DNA of 64,000 nucleotides from Hartmannibacter diazotrophicus (GTDB lineage Bacteria > Pseudomonadota > Alphaproteobacteria > Rhizobiales > Pleomorphomonadaceae). Below are positions 44,314 to 55,276 of the stretch, piece by piece (the stretch's first letter is position 1; each line of letters begins with the position of its first letter). The stretch spans positions 3,659,501 through 3,723,500 of the forward strand of contig NZ_LT960614.1 of the NCBI RefSeq assembly GCF_900231165.1. Reading direction: 5' to 3'. The notes under the pieces were generated by a model. That model was not told the origin of the DNA and did not search any database. It was given only the letters and a program-made list of their open reading frames with translations. A program made the translations under genes and the position numbers.

Positions 44314-44601
44314 TCAGTCGAAGAGACGGTCGCCGAGCTGGTCGATGATCTGCCGGCCCTTGGTCAGGGCGAAGTCGGTTGCCCCCTGCTCGCTCGGGTG
44401 CTTCTCCGCCCGCACGAACTTGTGGATCTTCATCTCGCCGCCGATCGTCTTTTCGATGGTGCCGGCGGTCTGGTATTCGCCGCCCGTCTTGTAGGGTGTC
44501 GCCCGAATGAGAAAGCCATTGTGCTCAAGCTGCGCCGTTTCCTTCGGCGCGCCATCCTCGGGCGCCTTCTTGCCACCGAACAGGGATTTCAGAAAGGACA
44601 T
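44314..44601 (-). CDS. HlyU-family protein
   Basis: This 95-residue small protein begins MSFLKSLFGGKK and continues with LEHNGFLIRATPYKTGGEYQTAG, the pattern of the alphaproteobacterial HlyU family (DUF/Pfam HlyU). Although named after the Vibrio regulator, this family has no evident DNA-binding helix here, and its role is not established. GGAG precedes the ATG. It stands alone, 87 bp from its neighbours on each side. Confidence 0.85.
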   Translation of the reverse strand: MSFLKSLFGGKKAPEDGAPKETAQLEHNGFLIRATPYKTGGEYQTAGTIEKTIGGEMKIHKFVRAEKHPSEQGATDFALTKGRQIIDQLGDRLFD

Positions 44602-44697
44602 GGCTCGGCTCCGGATAGCGCAAGAAACGGGAGCGACCGGCAGGCGCCGGTCGCGCGATGTCCTGTCATAACGCCATGAAAGACGAGAACCAAGCCG

Positions 44698-45591
44698 TCA
44701 GACAGCACCGAAAGGATCATCGCTGAGGCGCACGGTCATCGCGAAGTCGCGCGCCTCGCCCGGCTCGATCGCGACAATGCCCGGCTTGTCGAAAATGTCG
44801 CCGGAAAAGCCGTCCGGATCGGCATGGCCCTGCCATGGCTCGATGCAGACATATCCCGCCCCCGGCTTGGTCCATATGCCGAGATGCGGCATCTGCGGAT
44901 AGTCGACCACAAGGCCGGGCGTTTCCGGCACGCCATAGGCAAGCCGCCGGCTGCGAAGATCGTCGAAAACGACAGCATCCTCGACAAAGAGATCGTCGGC
45001 AAGCGCCATGTCGCGGCCATCGACCGGCGTCGGACGCGGCTCCGGCGTCAGAAGATTGCCGGCAAGGCGCCGGATCGGCGCGGGCTCGTCCTGTGCAAAG
45101 CGGATCAGGTGATCCCCGCGCGGCGCGCCGTAGGGAAGCGGCCAGCGGAAGGCTGGATGATAGCCGAAGCTCGCAGGCAGGGGTCCCGCACCCGTGTTGG
45201 TCACCGTCGCCGTCATCGCAAGCGTTGCTCCTTCGAGTGCGAAGCGCATGTCGAGCCGGAAATCGAAGGGATAGACCTTTTGCGTCTCTTCGTCGGCCTC
45301 CAGTCGGAAGGTGACCCAACTCTCGCCGGCTTCGGCAACAATGAAGTCACGCTTGCGGGCAAAGCCGTGACGTCCGAGTTCGTAGCTCTTGTCTCCGACA
45401 CGATAGGTGCCGTCCGCCACCTCGCCGACGATCGGAAAGAGGATCGGCGCCCGTCCCGTCCAGAAGGCGGGATCGCCGTTCCAGAGCAGCTCGTTGCCCC
45501 TGGCATCCGTAAGGGTCTGGAGTTCGGCGCCCAGCGCCGAGATCAAGGCCGAGAGCGCAGCGGAGCGGATGACGACGATGTCCTGGGGCAC
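44698..45591 (-). CDS. Aldose 1-epimerase family protein
   Basis: This is a 297-residue protein if started at the GTG preceded by AGGAG; a longer frame upstream is not supported. It is a beta-sandwich mutarotase with WTGRAPILFPIVGE near the N-terminus, the catalytic-type His residues in ELGRHGFARKRDF and ASFGYHPAFRWPLP, and IEPWQGHADPDGF near the C-terminus. The last motif resembles the YeaD/LacX-like epimerase group. It interconverts alpha and beta anomers of sugars, or acts on hexose-6-phosphates. No sugar operon is attached. Confidence 0.88.
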   Translation of the reverse strand: MPQDIVVIRSAALSALISALGAELQTLTDARGNELLWNGDPAFWTGRAPILFPIVGEVADGTYRVGDKSYELGRHGFARKRDFIVAEAGESWVTFRLEADEETQKVYPFDFRLDMRFALEGATLAMTATVTNTGAGPLPASFGYHPAFRWPLPYGAPRGDHLIRFAQDEPAPIRRLAGNLLTPEPRPTPVDGRDMALADDLFVEDAVVFDDLRSRRLAYGVPETPGLVVDYPQMPHLGIWTKPGAGYVCIEPWQGHADPDGFSGDIFDKPGIVAIEPGEARDFAMTVRLSDDPFGAV

Positions 45592-45738
45592 GGGCAAACT
45601 CCTGCGGGCAGTTGGGCAGAATGACACCCGGCAGATGCCATGATGCGTCACGTGTCCGCAACAGGAAAGGGCTAGAGCATCGACCCGCGGCGTGATCGCC
45701 CGGCCGACCGGCCCGGCCACGCTCTGGGAGAAGCAAAC

Positions 45739-46707
45739 ATGACACGAAGCTGGATTTCGGCAGCCGCGCTCGGCGCGGCGCTCCTTGGCGGATGCGGCAC
45801 CGGTTGGGCGCAAACGACGCTCAAGGTGATGAGTTTCAACATCTATGGCGGTGGAGCGAACGAGGGCAAGTCGATCGACGAGACCGTCGCCGCGATCAAG
45901 GCCGCCAACCCCGACGTGATCTCGATCTCCGAGACCCGCGCCGAAAGCGACCCTTGCACGGCCGAAAGCTGCCCGCCGGCTGGCCCCAGCATCGCTGCCG
46001 ATCTGGCCGCCGCGCTCGGCTTCCAGTTTCACGACCAGACCGGCGACGATCCCGCCATCTGGGCCAACGCGGTTCTCTCGCGCTATCCGATCGTCTCGCC
46101 AACCGCCGACGAACTGGGCGTCACGATCGATGTCGAGGGGCGCAGGATCACGGTGTTCAGCGTGAATCTCGACGACGCACCCTATCAGCCCTATCAGTTG
46201 CTCGACATCGAATATGGCAGCGCGCCGTTCCTCAAGACCGCCGCCGAGGCGATTTCCTCCGCGGAAGCGACACGGGGCAAGGCTTTCGACGATCTCGTGA
46301 AGGACGCCGAGGCCGCCATGCAGGCCGGGTCGGAGGCCGTTTTCATCGACGGCGACTTCAACGAGCCCTCACACCGCGACTGGACGGAGGCCACCGTCAA
46401 GGCGGGTCTGCAGCCTCTTGCCGTCGCGTGGCCGGGCACGACGAAGCTGGAAGCCGCCGGCTTCACGGATACATTCCGCGCCGTTCATCCCGATCCGGTC
46501 GCAACGCCCGGCATGACCTGGACGCCGACCTCCGAGCCGACCGACCCGGAAGATCATCACGACCGCATCGACTTCGTCTTCGCCAAGGCAAAGGACCTCA
46601 AGGTCCTCGACTCAAAGGTTGTCGGCGAAAAGGAGCCCGAGGCCGCCATCGTCGTGACACCCTGGCCGTCGGACCACCGCGCCGTCATTTCGACGGTGAC
46701 ATTCTGA
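45739..46707 (+). CDS. Secreted endonuclease/exonuclease/phosphatase family protein, probable lipoprotein
   Basis: This 322-residue protein has an N-terminal signal with a possible lipobox LLGGC at 15-19; cleavage after WAQ is the alternative. The EEP active-site motifs are in order: KVMSFNIYG, a metal Glu in SISETRAE, IDGDFNEPSH, HHDRIDFVF and WPSDHRAV. The family cleaves phosphodiesters in nucleic acids or phospholipids and sugars. The export signal suggests action in the periplasm or outside. It stands alone and ends at a bidirectional terminator shared with rpoD. Confidence 0.87.
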   Translation: MTRSWISAAALGAALLGGCGTGWAQTTLKVMSFNIYGGGANEGKSIDETVAAIKAANPDVISISETRAESDPCTAESCPPAGPSIAADLAAALGFQFHDQTGDDPAIWANAVLSRYPIVSPTADELGVTIDVEGRRITVFSVNLDDAPYQPYQLLDIEYGSAPFLKTAAEAISSAEATRGKAFDDLVKDAEAAMQAGSEAVFIDGDFNEPSHRDWTEATVKAGLQPLAVAWPGTTKLEAAGFTDTFRAVHPDPVATPGMTWTPTSEPTDPEDHHDRIDFVFAKAKDLKVLDSKVVGEKEPEAAIVVTPWPSDHRAVISTVTF

Positions 46708-46722
46708 CGGATCGCCAAAAAG

Positions 46723-46751
46723 AAAACGCCGGGCTTGGAACCCGGCGTTTT
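46723..46751. terminator. Bidirectional rho-independent terminator
   Basis: AAAACGCCGGG at 46723-46733 pairs with CCCGGCGTTTT at 46741-46751, around a 7-nt loop. It lies between the convergent ends of the EEP gene and rpoD and has A/T tails suitable for both directions. Confidence 0.92.
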
Positions 46752-46775
46752 GCTTTGCTCAAAGATCGTGTCTGA

Positions 46776-48752
<1,977 letters not shown>

Positions 48753-49367
48753 TCGCTTCTCTCCGAATTCCGCAAGGGGGACAGCGGGGATTGTCGATCA
48801 ATCCGGGCCAGCCCTGAATATTCGCCTCTTGCGACGCGTTACGCCGCACATGCCTTAGGGCCCCCGGAAACAGCCGATGCCATTTCCGCCGCCCTCAAGT
48901 TCGCGCCCGGCCGGGAACTGCCGGAACGCCAGTCATGCACCAAGCCCGTTAAGCCGCACTTAACCGTGACAACTGCCGACGATAGGAAAGTCTTGAACGA
49001 GCCCCTTCGGGCCACACGCACATTCCGGCTGTCCGCTCTTCAAAAAGCATGCCTGCTCCGCAAGAGCGCCGCCGTGCGCTCGTTATGATCAAATCGCGGC
49101 GCTCTCGTTCAAGAGCGTCACGTGCCAATGTGTATGATCCACCATACTCCAAAGACCAATGAGCTTGGAGGGATGTATTTAGCGTTCGAATCATTTTTCG
49201 CAAGAGCGATTCGCCACCACCGGTCCAGATTCGGCCATTTTGACGTCGATTCCCGGGAAGGTCGATCGACAGACTTCCACGATACGGACCGACCGTTCAC
49301 CTTTTCCGGGCATCCCGGAAATAGGTATGGCGCCGGCGGCGCAACGGCCCGGCAAGAATTGTTGCGT
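48753..49367. other. Intergenic region upstream of rpoD
   Basis: This gap of 615 bases lies between two minus-strand genes. It should contain the rpoD promoter and the end of the cyclo-ligase transcript. The part 49120-49260 is less GC-rich than its surroundings. Short open frames here have no family resemblance. GCGTTCGAATC near 49182 resembles a tRNA T-loop by chance, without the matching stems. No promoter could be assigned with confidence. Confidence 0.5.
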
Positions 49368-50192
49368 CTATTCAGCCGCTTGCCCTGCCTTTCGCGCCAG
49401 AATGTCTTCCTTGAGCTGCTTGAGGAACCAGATCTCCTCGAACTGGTCCGGCAGCACCAGCTCCCAAATGACGCCGCCCGCCTGGGATCGCATCGTCTTG
49501 GTCTCGATGACCTCTTTTTCGGTCACGATCCAGTGGAGCAGCGAATCGTGTTCCATGATCGGCAACCGGTCGTCGTCGACCACCATGGACGAATGAACCG
49601 TCGTGACGATCGGCGTTTCCGGCGTGATCTTGCCGAGATCGCGGAAGAGGCCGAGCTCCAGATCGGCAAAGCCGCCGCCCTTGCCGGTGCGCCCGCCGGC
49701 GCGGGTCACGGCCACGCAGCCGCAGACCGCCAGATCGATCGGCTCCAACGCCTCGAAGGACAGCTTTTCGCCGACCTGCACGGAGCCCTGCGAGGTTGCC
49801 GCAAGCTCGAACTGCACGCCGTCCCGAGAAAGCTTCTCCGGGTCGAGCTTCACCCAGGGAAGATCGCCGCTGCCAAATTCCGGCACCGGCACATAGACGA
49901 TCTTGCCGTCGTAAAGCGCACGCAGGCGAACCGGAATTTGCGGCGGGTCCGGATTGCACTTGACGATCTTTGCCTGTTTCCACACCGGCAACTGGGAGAG
50001 CCGCCAGGCCGCCTCGTCGGCGCCAACCCAGTTGGAAATCCGGCTCCAGACCGGCCCGACGTTGACGCCCGTCTCCTCCAACCGCTCCCAGATCTCCCGG
50101 CGCAGGGCATCCTTGTCGACGTTCCGGCCCGACCAGCGGCCCGCCTTTTCCTCATCGGTGGATTCCAGCGTGGAATTCATCGTGCTGTGCAT
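49368..50192 (-). CDS. 5-formyltetrahydrofolate cyclo-ligase-like protein (MTHFS family)
   Basis: This is a 274-residue protein from ATG 50192, which has AAGAGG seven bases upstream; an in-frame GTG at 50207 is a weaker start. The N-terminal part has DKDALRREIWERLEETGVNVG and RLSQLPVWKQAKIVKC. The substrate/ATP motif reads VTRAGGRTGKGGGFADLELGL, a variant of the GxRLGxGxGYYDR loop of cyclo-ligases, so it belongs to the longer, divergent MTHFS-like branch. The expected role is converting 5-formyl-THF to 5,10-methenyl-THF in one-carbon metabolism, relevant to an organism using methylamine. It sits between dnaG and rpoD, transcribed with them. Confidence 0.8.
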   Translation of the reverse strand: MHSTMNSTLESTDEEKAGRWSGRNVDKDALRREIWERLEETGVNVGPVWSRISNWVGADEAAWRLSQLPVWKQAKIVKCNPDPPQIPVRLRALYDGKIVYVPVPEFGSGDLPWVKLDPEKLSRDGVQFELAATSQGSVQVGEKLSFEALEPIDLAVCGCVAVTRAGGRTGKGGGFADLELGLFRDLGKITPETPIVTTVHSSMVVDDDRLPIMEHDSLLHWIVTEKEVIETKTMRSQAGGVIWELVLPDQFEEIWFLKQLKEDILARKAGQAAE

Positions 50193-50248
50193 CGAATGCC
50201 TCTTCACAAGTGTGCCGTACCGCAGGAACGCGCCTGCCGCCGCCCCCT

Positions 50249-52201
50249 CTACCCAATGAGTTGCGGAGCCGGCGTCCGGTTGCCATGCGCCGCGCGGATG
50301 ATCTTTGCCTCTTCGGCCATTTCCTGTTCCTTGCGGGCCAGCTCCTCGCGGCGGCGATTGCGCTCGCGCGTGAACTCGATAATGCGCGTGGCGGCATCCC
50401 CGTCTTCATCGGACAGATGCGCGAGCTCGGCCTCGATCTCGTCGGAGAGCTGACGCAGCGACAACCGCTCCAGCATCATGACGAAGCAGGTCTCGACGAA
50501 ATCCGGGCTTGGATGAAACTTCAGGATCGGCAGGCGCTCGCGCAGCCTGTGGCCGCGCGGCAGGACGACGCCCGTCTCCAGCCGCTGCTCGTCGCCATGC
50601 ACCTCGTTGAGGACGAAATAGAAGCGCCCGTCGAGCCCGCCATAGAAGGTCGAGACCGACGCGTCATCGAAATCGACCGCAATGCGGTAGAGCGCCCGCT
50701 TGAACTCCTCCAGCGAGGCAACGCGCATTTCAAGGCGCACAAGATCCTCGATGTGGCGCTCGTAGAGATCGGGGTTCTCGATGCAGAGGCCGAGCAGGAT
50801 GCGCTCGATATTGGCAAGTTCGGTCTCGTCGTCCCGGCGAAGATCGACAGTGCCCTGCCCCGCCGCCCCACCGGCCTGCGACGGCGTTCCCCGTCCGCCG
50901 CGCTGCGGCCGGTCGTGGTTCCAGAACAGCTCCGACAGCTTGACCCTGAGATCGAGCCGGTAGCGCCGAGCAACCCGCTCGTCCTTGATCTGCCGGACAA
51001 GCTCGTCGACCCTTGCCTCCAGCGCCGCCTTGCGCTCGGGCGTATCGATGCGGGCCTGGCTGCTTTCGCGCTGCCAGAGCACCTCCGAGAGAGGGGCGGC
51101 CCGTTGAAGTTCGGCGAGGAAGGCTTCGCGCCCACCGGAACGGATCAACTCGTCCGGGTCCTGCCCGTTCGGCAGGAAGCAGAAATTGAAGGAATAGCCG
51201 GATTTCAGCACCGGCAGCATGCGGTCGATGGCCCGATGCGCCGCCGCGATGCCGGCCTTGTCGCCGTCAAAGCAGATCACCGGTTCGGGGGCGAGCCGCC
51301 AGAGCCGGTGGACATGGTCCTCGGTGAAGGCGGTGCCGAGGGCCGCGACCACATTCTCGATCCCCGCCTGATAGACAGCGATGGCGTCGAGATAGCCCTC
51401 GGTCACGATCACCGAGCCCGCCTTGTGGGCCGGCTCGCGCGCCTTGTCGAGGTTGAAGAGCATCGATCCCTTGTGGAAGATCGGCGTCTCCGGCGAGTTG
51501 AGATATTTCGGCGTCCCCTCCGGGTCGAGCGTGCGCCCGCCAAAGGCGATCACCCGGCCCCGGTCGTCGTTGATCGGGATCATCAGCCGGCCACGGAAGC
51601 GGTCGTAGCTCGCCCGCCCGTCTTCCGGACGGATCAGCAGCCCCGCCTCGATGGCAAGGTCCTCCGGCACACCCTCGGCGGCAAGATGCTTCTTCAGCGC
51701 GTCGCGCTCATTCGGGGCATAGCCAATGCGGAATTTCGAGACCGTGACCGGCTCAAGCCCGCGTTTGGCGATATAGTCCTTCGCGGCCCGGCCTTCGGGC
51801 GCCCGAAGGCGCGACTGGAAGAAGACAGCCGCGATCTCGGTGACATCGGACAAGGTCCTGCGGACAGCCGCCCGCCTCGCCTCTGCCGGATCGGCAACGG
51901 GAAGCGCGACGCCGGCATCCTGCGCCAGCCGTTCCACCGCCTCGGGGAAGGACAGTCCCTCCGTCTCGGCCAGGAACTTGAAATGATCGCCCGACGCCCC
52001 GCAGCCGAAGCAGTGATAGATGCCCCTGCGGTCGTCGCAATGAAACGACGGCGACTTTTCGCTGTGGAACGGGCAGCAGGCCCAGAAGTCGCCCCGCCCC
52101 GGCTGAGACTTGCGCTTGTCCCACGTGACCTTGCGGCCCACCACATCGGAGATGGGCAGGCGCGCACGGATATCGTCGAGGATTTGAGGCGAAAAGCGCA
52201 T
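50249..52201 (-). CDS. dnaG: DNA primase
   Basis: This 650-residue protein starts MRFSPQILDDIRARL. The zinc-binding domain has C43, H46, C64 and C67 (CPFHSEKSPSFH and YHCFGCG). The RNA polymerase/TOPRIM core contains RGRLMIPINDDRGRVIAFGGR, VIVTEGYLDAIAVYQAG and VICFDGDKAGIAAA with the metal acidic residues. The C-terminal part (about 450-650) is the helicase-interacting domain. It makes RNA primers for replication. The usual length for the group is 600-660 residues. Confidence 0.98.
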   Translation of the reverse strand: MRFSPQILDDIRARLPISDVVGRKVTWDKRKSQPGRGDFWACCPFHSEKSPSFHCDDRRGIYHCFGCGASGDHFKFLAETEGLSFPEAVERLAQDAGVALPVADPAEARRAAVRRTLSDVTEIAAVFFQSRLRAPEGRAAKDYIAKRGLEPVTVSKFRIGYAPNERDALKKHLAAEGVPEDLAIEAGLLIRPEDGRASYDRFRGRLMIPINDDRGRVIAFGGRTLDPEGTPKYLNSPETPIFHKGSMLFNLDKAREPAHKAGSVIVTEGYLDAIAVYQAGIENVVAALGTAFTEDHVHRLWRLAPEPVICFDGDKAGIAAAHRAIDRMLPVLKSGYSFNFCFLPNGQDPDELIRSGGREAFLAELQRAAPLSEVLWQRESSQARIDTPERKAALEARVDELVRQIKDERVARRYRLDLRVKLSELFWNHDRPQRGGRGTPSQAGGAAGQGTVDLRRDDETELANIERILLGLCIENPDLYERHIEDLVRLEMRVASLEEFKRALYRIAVDFDDASVSTFYGGLDGRFYFVLNEVHGDEQRLETGVVLPRGHRLRERLPILKFHPSPDFVETCFVMMLERLSLRQLSDEIEAELAHLSDEDGDAATRIIEFTRERNRRREELARKEQEMAEEAKIIRAAHGNRTPAPQLIG

Positions 52202-52300
52202 GGTGTTGGATCGTAGGCAGTCTGCGGTGGGCAGGCAATCGCGTCTTTATCGGACTTGCGATCTCAAATGTCGAACCGCCCGCGCGTTTATCCCCGATGT

Positions 52301-53086
52301 TCAGATATCCCCGTTGTCGCCGCGAAGAGCTTCCGCGACAAATCCCTCCGGATCGGCGCAGAACTCGCGCCAGATTCTCAGGTGGTCGGTCTCTTCCAGG
52401 CTTGCCGGCTCCAGCCCGCCCCGCGTCAGCCGCAGCAGCCGCGCGTTCGGCAGCGCCATCAGCATGGGCGAATGGGTCGCCATGATGACCTGGCAGATGC
52501 CGGACCGGTCCATCCGGTCGAGCAGCTTGAGGAACTCAACCTGCCGGGAGGGCGAGAGCGCCGATTCCGGTTCGTCGAAGATGAAGATCCCCTGCCGATC
52601 GCATCGTTCCTCGAAGAAGCGCAGGAATCCCTCGCCATGCGAATGGGACAGGAAATCCGGCGGCGGCGGACCGCCGATATCGTCGAGCGCCGCCTCATCG
52701 AGGTAACGGGCAACGGAGAAGAAACTCTCGGCGCGGAAGAACCAGCCATTGGTCAGCTTCGGCAGCCAGGCGGCCTTCAGCGCATCCGACAGGGACCCGC
52801 CCATCTTCTCAAGCGCACGGGAATGATCCACGGGCCTGTAGCCCTTGCCGCCGCCGGCTTCGTCATAGCCGGCGAGCGCCGCAATCCCCTCCAGAAGCGT
52901 CGACTTGCCCGTCCCGTTCTCGCCGACGATGATCGTGACGGCGCGGTCGAACCGGAGTTCGAAGTCGTCTTCGAAGAAGGGCAGGCAGAAGGGATAGGCC
53001 TTCCGGTCCGCGATACGCTCGGCGTCGAGCCACACCCGCTTCAGATAGGGGGCGGGCAGGTTGATCCTGCGGCTGCGACGCGCCAT
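52301..53086 (-). CDS. AAA-type ATPase (SMC/RecF-like)
   Basis: This 261-residue compact ABC-type ATPase without coiled coil has Walker A IIVGENGTGKSTLLEGIA, a signature-like LSHSHGEGFLRFF, Walker B GIFIFDEPESALSP and the switch His in VIMATHSPML. It belongs to the small stand-alone AAA group (AAA_21/AAA_15-like) often annotated as a putative ATP-binding protein. Its partner is unknown. It lies 9 bp after the GatB/YqeY gene on the same strand and 100 bp upstream of dnaG. Confidence 0.88.
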   Translation of the reverse strand: MARRSRRINLPAPYLKRVWLDAERIADRKAYPFCLPFFEDDFELRFDRAVTIIVGENGTGKSTLLEGIAALAGYDEAGGGKGYRPVDHSRALEKMGGSLSDALKAAWLPKLTNGWFFRAESFFSVARYLDEAALDDIGGPPPPDFLSHSHGEGFLRFFEERCDRQGIFIFDEPESALSPSRQVEFLKLLDRMDRSGICQVIMATHSPMLMALPNARLLRLTRGGLEPASLEETDHLRIWREFCADPEGFVAEALRGDNGDI

Positions 53087-53095
53087 TGGCCCACC

Positions 53096-53551
53096 TCACC
53101 CCTCGGTCAGGATCCCTTTCACCATGCCGCTGGCCTTGGAAAAGTCCATCTGCCCCGGATAGCGCTCCTTGAGCGCGTTCATGCAGCGGCCGACATCGCG
53201 CAGGCCCTGCGCGCCCGTCTCGGACACGACTTCGCGGCAGGCGGACTTCACCTCGTCCTCGGACAGCTGCTTGGGCAGGAACTCGCGGATGATCTCCGCT
53301 TCCTCGCGCTCCTGCTCGGCAAGATCGAGCCGTCCACCCTCTTCATAGAGGCGGGCCGACTCGTCGCGCTGCTTGATCATCTTGGCGAGAATCTGCAGCA
53401 CCTCGTCGTCGGTGACACGGTCCTTGCCCGATCCCCGGACCGCGATGTCGCGGTCCTTGATTGCGGCACTGATCAGCCGCAATGTCGACACGCGGCGCTT
53501 GTCCTGGGCCTTCAACGCGACCTTCAGCGCCTCGTCGATCTTTTGACGCAT
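53096..53551 (-). CDS. GatB/YqeY domain-containing protein
   Basis: This 151-residue protein is taken from the ATG with GGAG seven bases upstream (MRQKIDEALKVALKAQ); another ATG lies 12 bases further upstream. It consists of the YqeY helical domain alone: KRRVSTLRLISAAIKDRDI, LAKMIKQRDESARLYEEGGR, EIIREFLPKQLSEDEV, and LRDVGRCMNALKERYPGQMD. The domain occurs as the tail of the GatB amidotransferase subunit and is thought to contact tRNA. The free-standing protein's role is not settled. It is divergent from carA. Confidence 0.92.
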   Translation of the reverse strand: MRQKIDEALKVALKAQDKRRVSTLRLISAAIKDRDIAVRGSGKDRVTDDEVLQILAKMIKQRDESARLYEEGGRLDLAEQEREEAEIIREFLPKQLSEDEVKSACREVVSETGAQGLRDVGRCMNALKERYPGQMDFSKASGMVKGILTEG

Positions 53552-53665
53552 CAATGACTCCATATCCTGGCGGCAAGGCAAACCTGTGCGCCGCCCATTG
53601 ATCAGCAATGGTGGATAGACGAACAAACCTCTGATTTCAAAAAGAATTTCATCGGCGACCGATCA

Positions 53666-53692
53666 TTGACTGTGCTTCGTCTTTCGCATAAT
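53666..53692 (+). promoter_or_regulatory. Possible carA promoter
   Basis: TTGACT (53666-53671) and CATAAT (53687-53692) are separated by 15 bases, on the plus strand in the gap between the divergent GatB/YqeY gene and carA. Both boxes match sigma-70 well, but the spacing is two bases short. It would give a leader of about 240 nt before the carA ATG. The rest of 53552-53939 holds no recognised gene or riboswitch. Confidence 0.45.
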
Positions 53693-53939
53693 GTCCCGCC
53701 ACCGAAGGGGCCGGATCGCTGGCGCCCGGATGAGAGCGGCGAGAACTCTACCTGAGTTTTTCCCGCCGGTGAGCCCTGAATTTTCGGCAGCCTCATCATA
53801 CTCCCCAATTACGAGGGGTGTGAATGGTTGTGGTCAGCCAAAGGCTTGGGCCCGGCATTGCTGCAAAGACGGTTCCGTTCTCGTCCGCGCCACCAGCGAC
53901 CATCCGGTCCACCTGAACCGCGACCGCGCAGGACGTTCC

Positions 53940-55148
53940 ATGACTTCTTCCACAGCCACTTCTCCCTGGGCCGAACCGACCCCGACCGCCCTTCTCGTGC
54001 TCGCCGACGGCACAGTGATCGAAGGCTTCGGATTCGGAGCCCAAGGCAGCGCGGTGGGCGAGGTCTGCTTCAACACCGCCATGACGGGTTACGAGGAAAT
54101 CCTCACGGACCCTTCCTATTCCGGACAGATCGTCACCTTCACCTTTCCGCACATTGGTAACGTGGGCGTTAACGACGAGGATATCGAGACCGTCAACATG
54201 GCGGCCTCGTCCGGCATTCGCGGCTGCGTGGTCAAGGCGGACGTCACCGATCCGTCCAACTATCGCTCCACCCGGCGCTTCGATGCCTGGCTCTCGGCAC
54301 GCGGCATCATCGGCATTTCCGGCGTCGATACGCGTGCGCTGACCGCTCTCGTCCGCGAGAAGGGCATGCCCAACGCGGTGATCGCCCACGATCCGGACGG
54401 CAACTTCGACATCCCGGCGCTGAAGGCCGAGGCGGCCGCCTGGGGCGGGCTCGTCGGCCTCGATCTCGCCAAGGACGTCACCGGGTCGCAGACCTACACC
54501 TGGGACGAGACGACCTGGACCCATGAGCACGGCTACGGCACCATGAGCGATCCACGCTATCATGTGGTGGCGGTCGACTACGGAACCAAGCGCAATATCC
54601 TGCGCCTTCTTGCAGACCAGCATTGCAAGGTGACGGTCTTGCCGGCGACGGCAACAGCCGACGATGTCATGGCCCACAACCCGGACGGCGTTTTCCTGTC
54701 GAATGGCCCCGGCGACCCGGCGGCGACGGGTGAATACGCGGTTCCGATGATCAGGCAGATCGTCGACAGCGGCATCCCGACCTTCGGCATCTGCCTTGGC
54801 CATCAGATGATGGGTATCGCCCTTGGCGGCAAGACCGTGAAGATGCACCAGGGTCATCATGGCGCCAACCACCCGGTGATGGACCACACCACCGGCAAGG
54901 TCGAGATCACCTCCATGAACCATGGCTTCGCCGTGGATGCCAACAGCCTGCCGGACAACGTCGAGCAGACCCACGTCTCGCTCTTCGACGGCTCCAACTG
55001 CGGCCTGCGGCTGAAAGACAAGCCGGTCTTCTCGGTGCAGTATCACCCGGAGGCCTCGCCCGGTCCGCGCGACAGCCATTATCTCTTCACGCGGTTTGTG
55101 AATCTGATCCGCGAGCGCAAGGGCGAGGCGACCGTCGCCGAGCGGTAA
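53940..55148 (+). CDS. carA: Carbamoyl-phosphate synthase small subunit
   Basis: This 402-residue protein starts at ATG 53940; a longer frame upstream is unsupported. The N-terminal CPSase domain contains TALLVLADGTVIEGFGFG, FNTAMTGYEEILTDPSY and HIGNVGVNDED. The C-terminal class I amidotransferase has the nucleophile Cys285 in FGICLGHQMMG, FLSNGPGDPAA, and the His-Glu pair in QYHPEASPGP. It hydrolyses glutamine and channels ammonia to CarB for carbamoyl phosphate, used in pyrimidine and arginine synthesis. carB is not in the window. Confidence 0.98.
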   Translation: MTSSTATSPWAEPTPTALLVLADGTVIEGFGFGAQGSAVGEVCFNTAMTGYEEILTDPSYSGQIVTFTFPHIGNVGVNDEDIETVNMAASSGIRGCVVKADVTDPSNYRSTRRFDAWLSARGIIGISGVDTRALTALVREKGMPNAVIAHDPDGNFDIPALKAEAAAWGGLVGLDLAKDVTGSQTYTWDETTWTHEHGYGTMSDPRYHVVAVDYGTKRNILRLLADQHCKVTVLPATATADDVMAHNPDGVFLSNGPGDPAATGEYAVPMIRQIVDSGIPTFGICLGHQMMGIALGGKTVKMHQGHHGANHPVMDHTTGKVEITSMNHGFAVDANSLPDNVEQTHVSLFDGSNCGLRLKDKPVFSVQYHPEASPGPRDSHYLFTRFVNLIRERKGEATVAER

Positions 55149-55175
55149 GGTTTTTTGATCCGCCGAATTTTTGAC

Positions 55176-55256
55176 GTCATGGTCCACGAAGGCGGACCAT
55201 CCACGACACATCTTGCAAGAATTCTTCGTGGATCCTCCGCCTCCGCGGAGGATGAC
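55176..55256. repeat. Compound palindromic intergenic element (REP/RIME-like)
   Basis: This 81-bp block contains nested inverted repeats. TGGTCC-8-GGACCA is on the left (55180-55199), and ATCCTCCGC-4-GCGGAGGAT is on the right (55232-55253). The inner arms ATCCACGA and TCGTGGAT pair across the middle, and the outer ends GTCAT and ATGAC face each other. The design is that of dispersed palindromic elements between convergent genes in alphaproteobacteria. It lies between the convergent ends of carA and the LLM oxidoreductase gene. Only one copy was noticed in this window. Confidence 0.7.
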
Positions 55257-55276
55257 TACTGCGCTGCGAAGCGCCC

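Noticed and set aside
49165-49200. T-loop-like GCGTTCGAATC suggesting a tRNA
   Set aside because: No matching T-stem, anticodon arm or acceptor stem can be formed around it.
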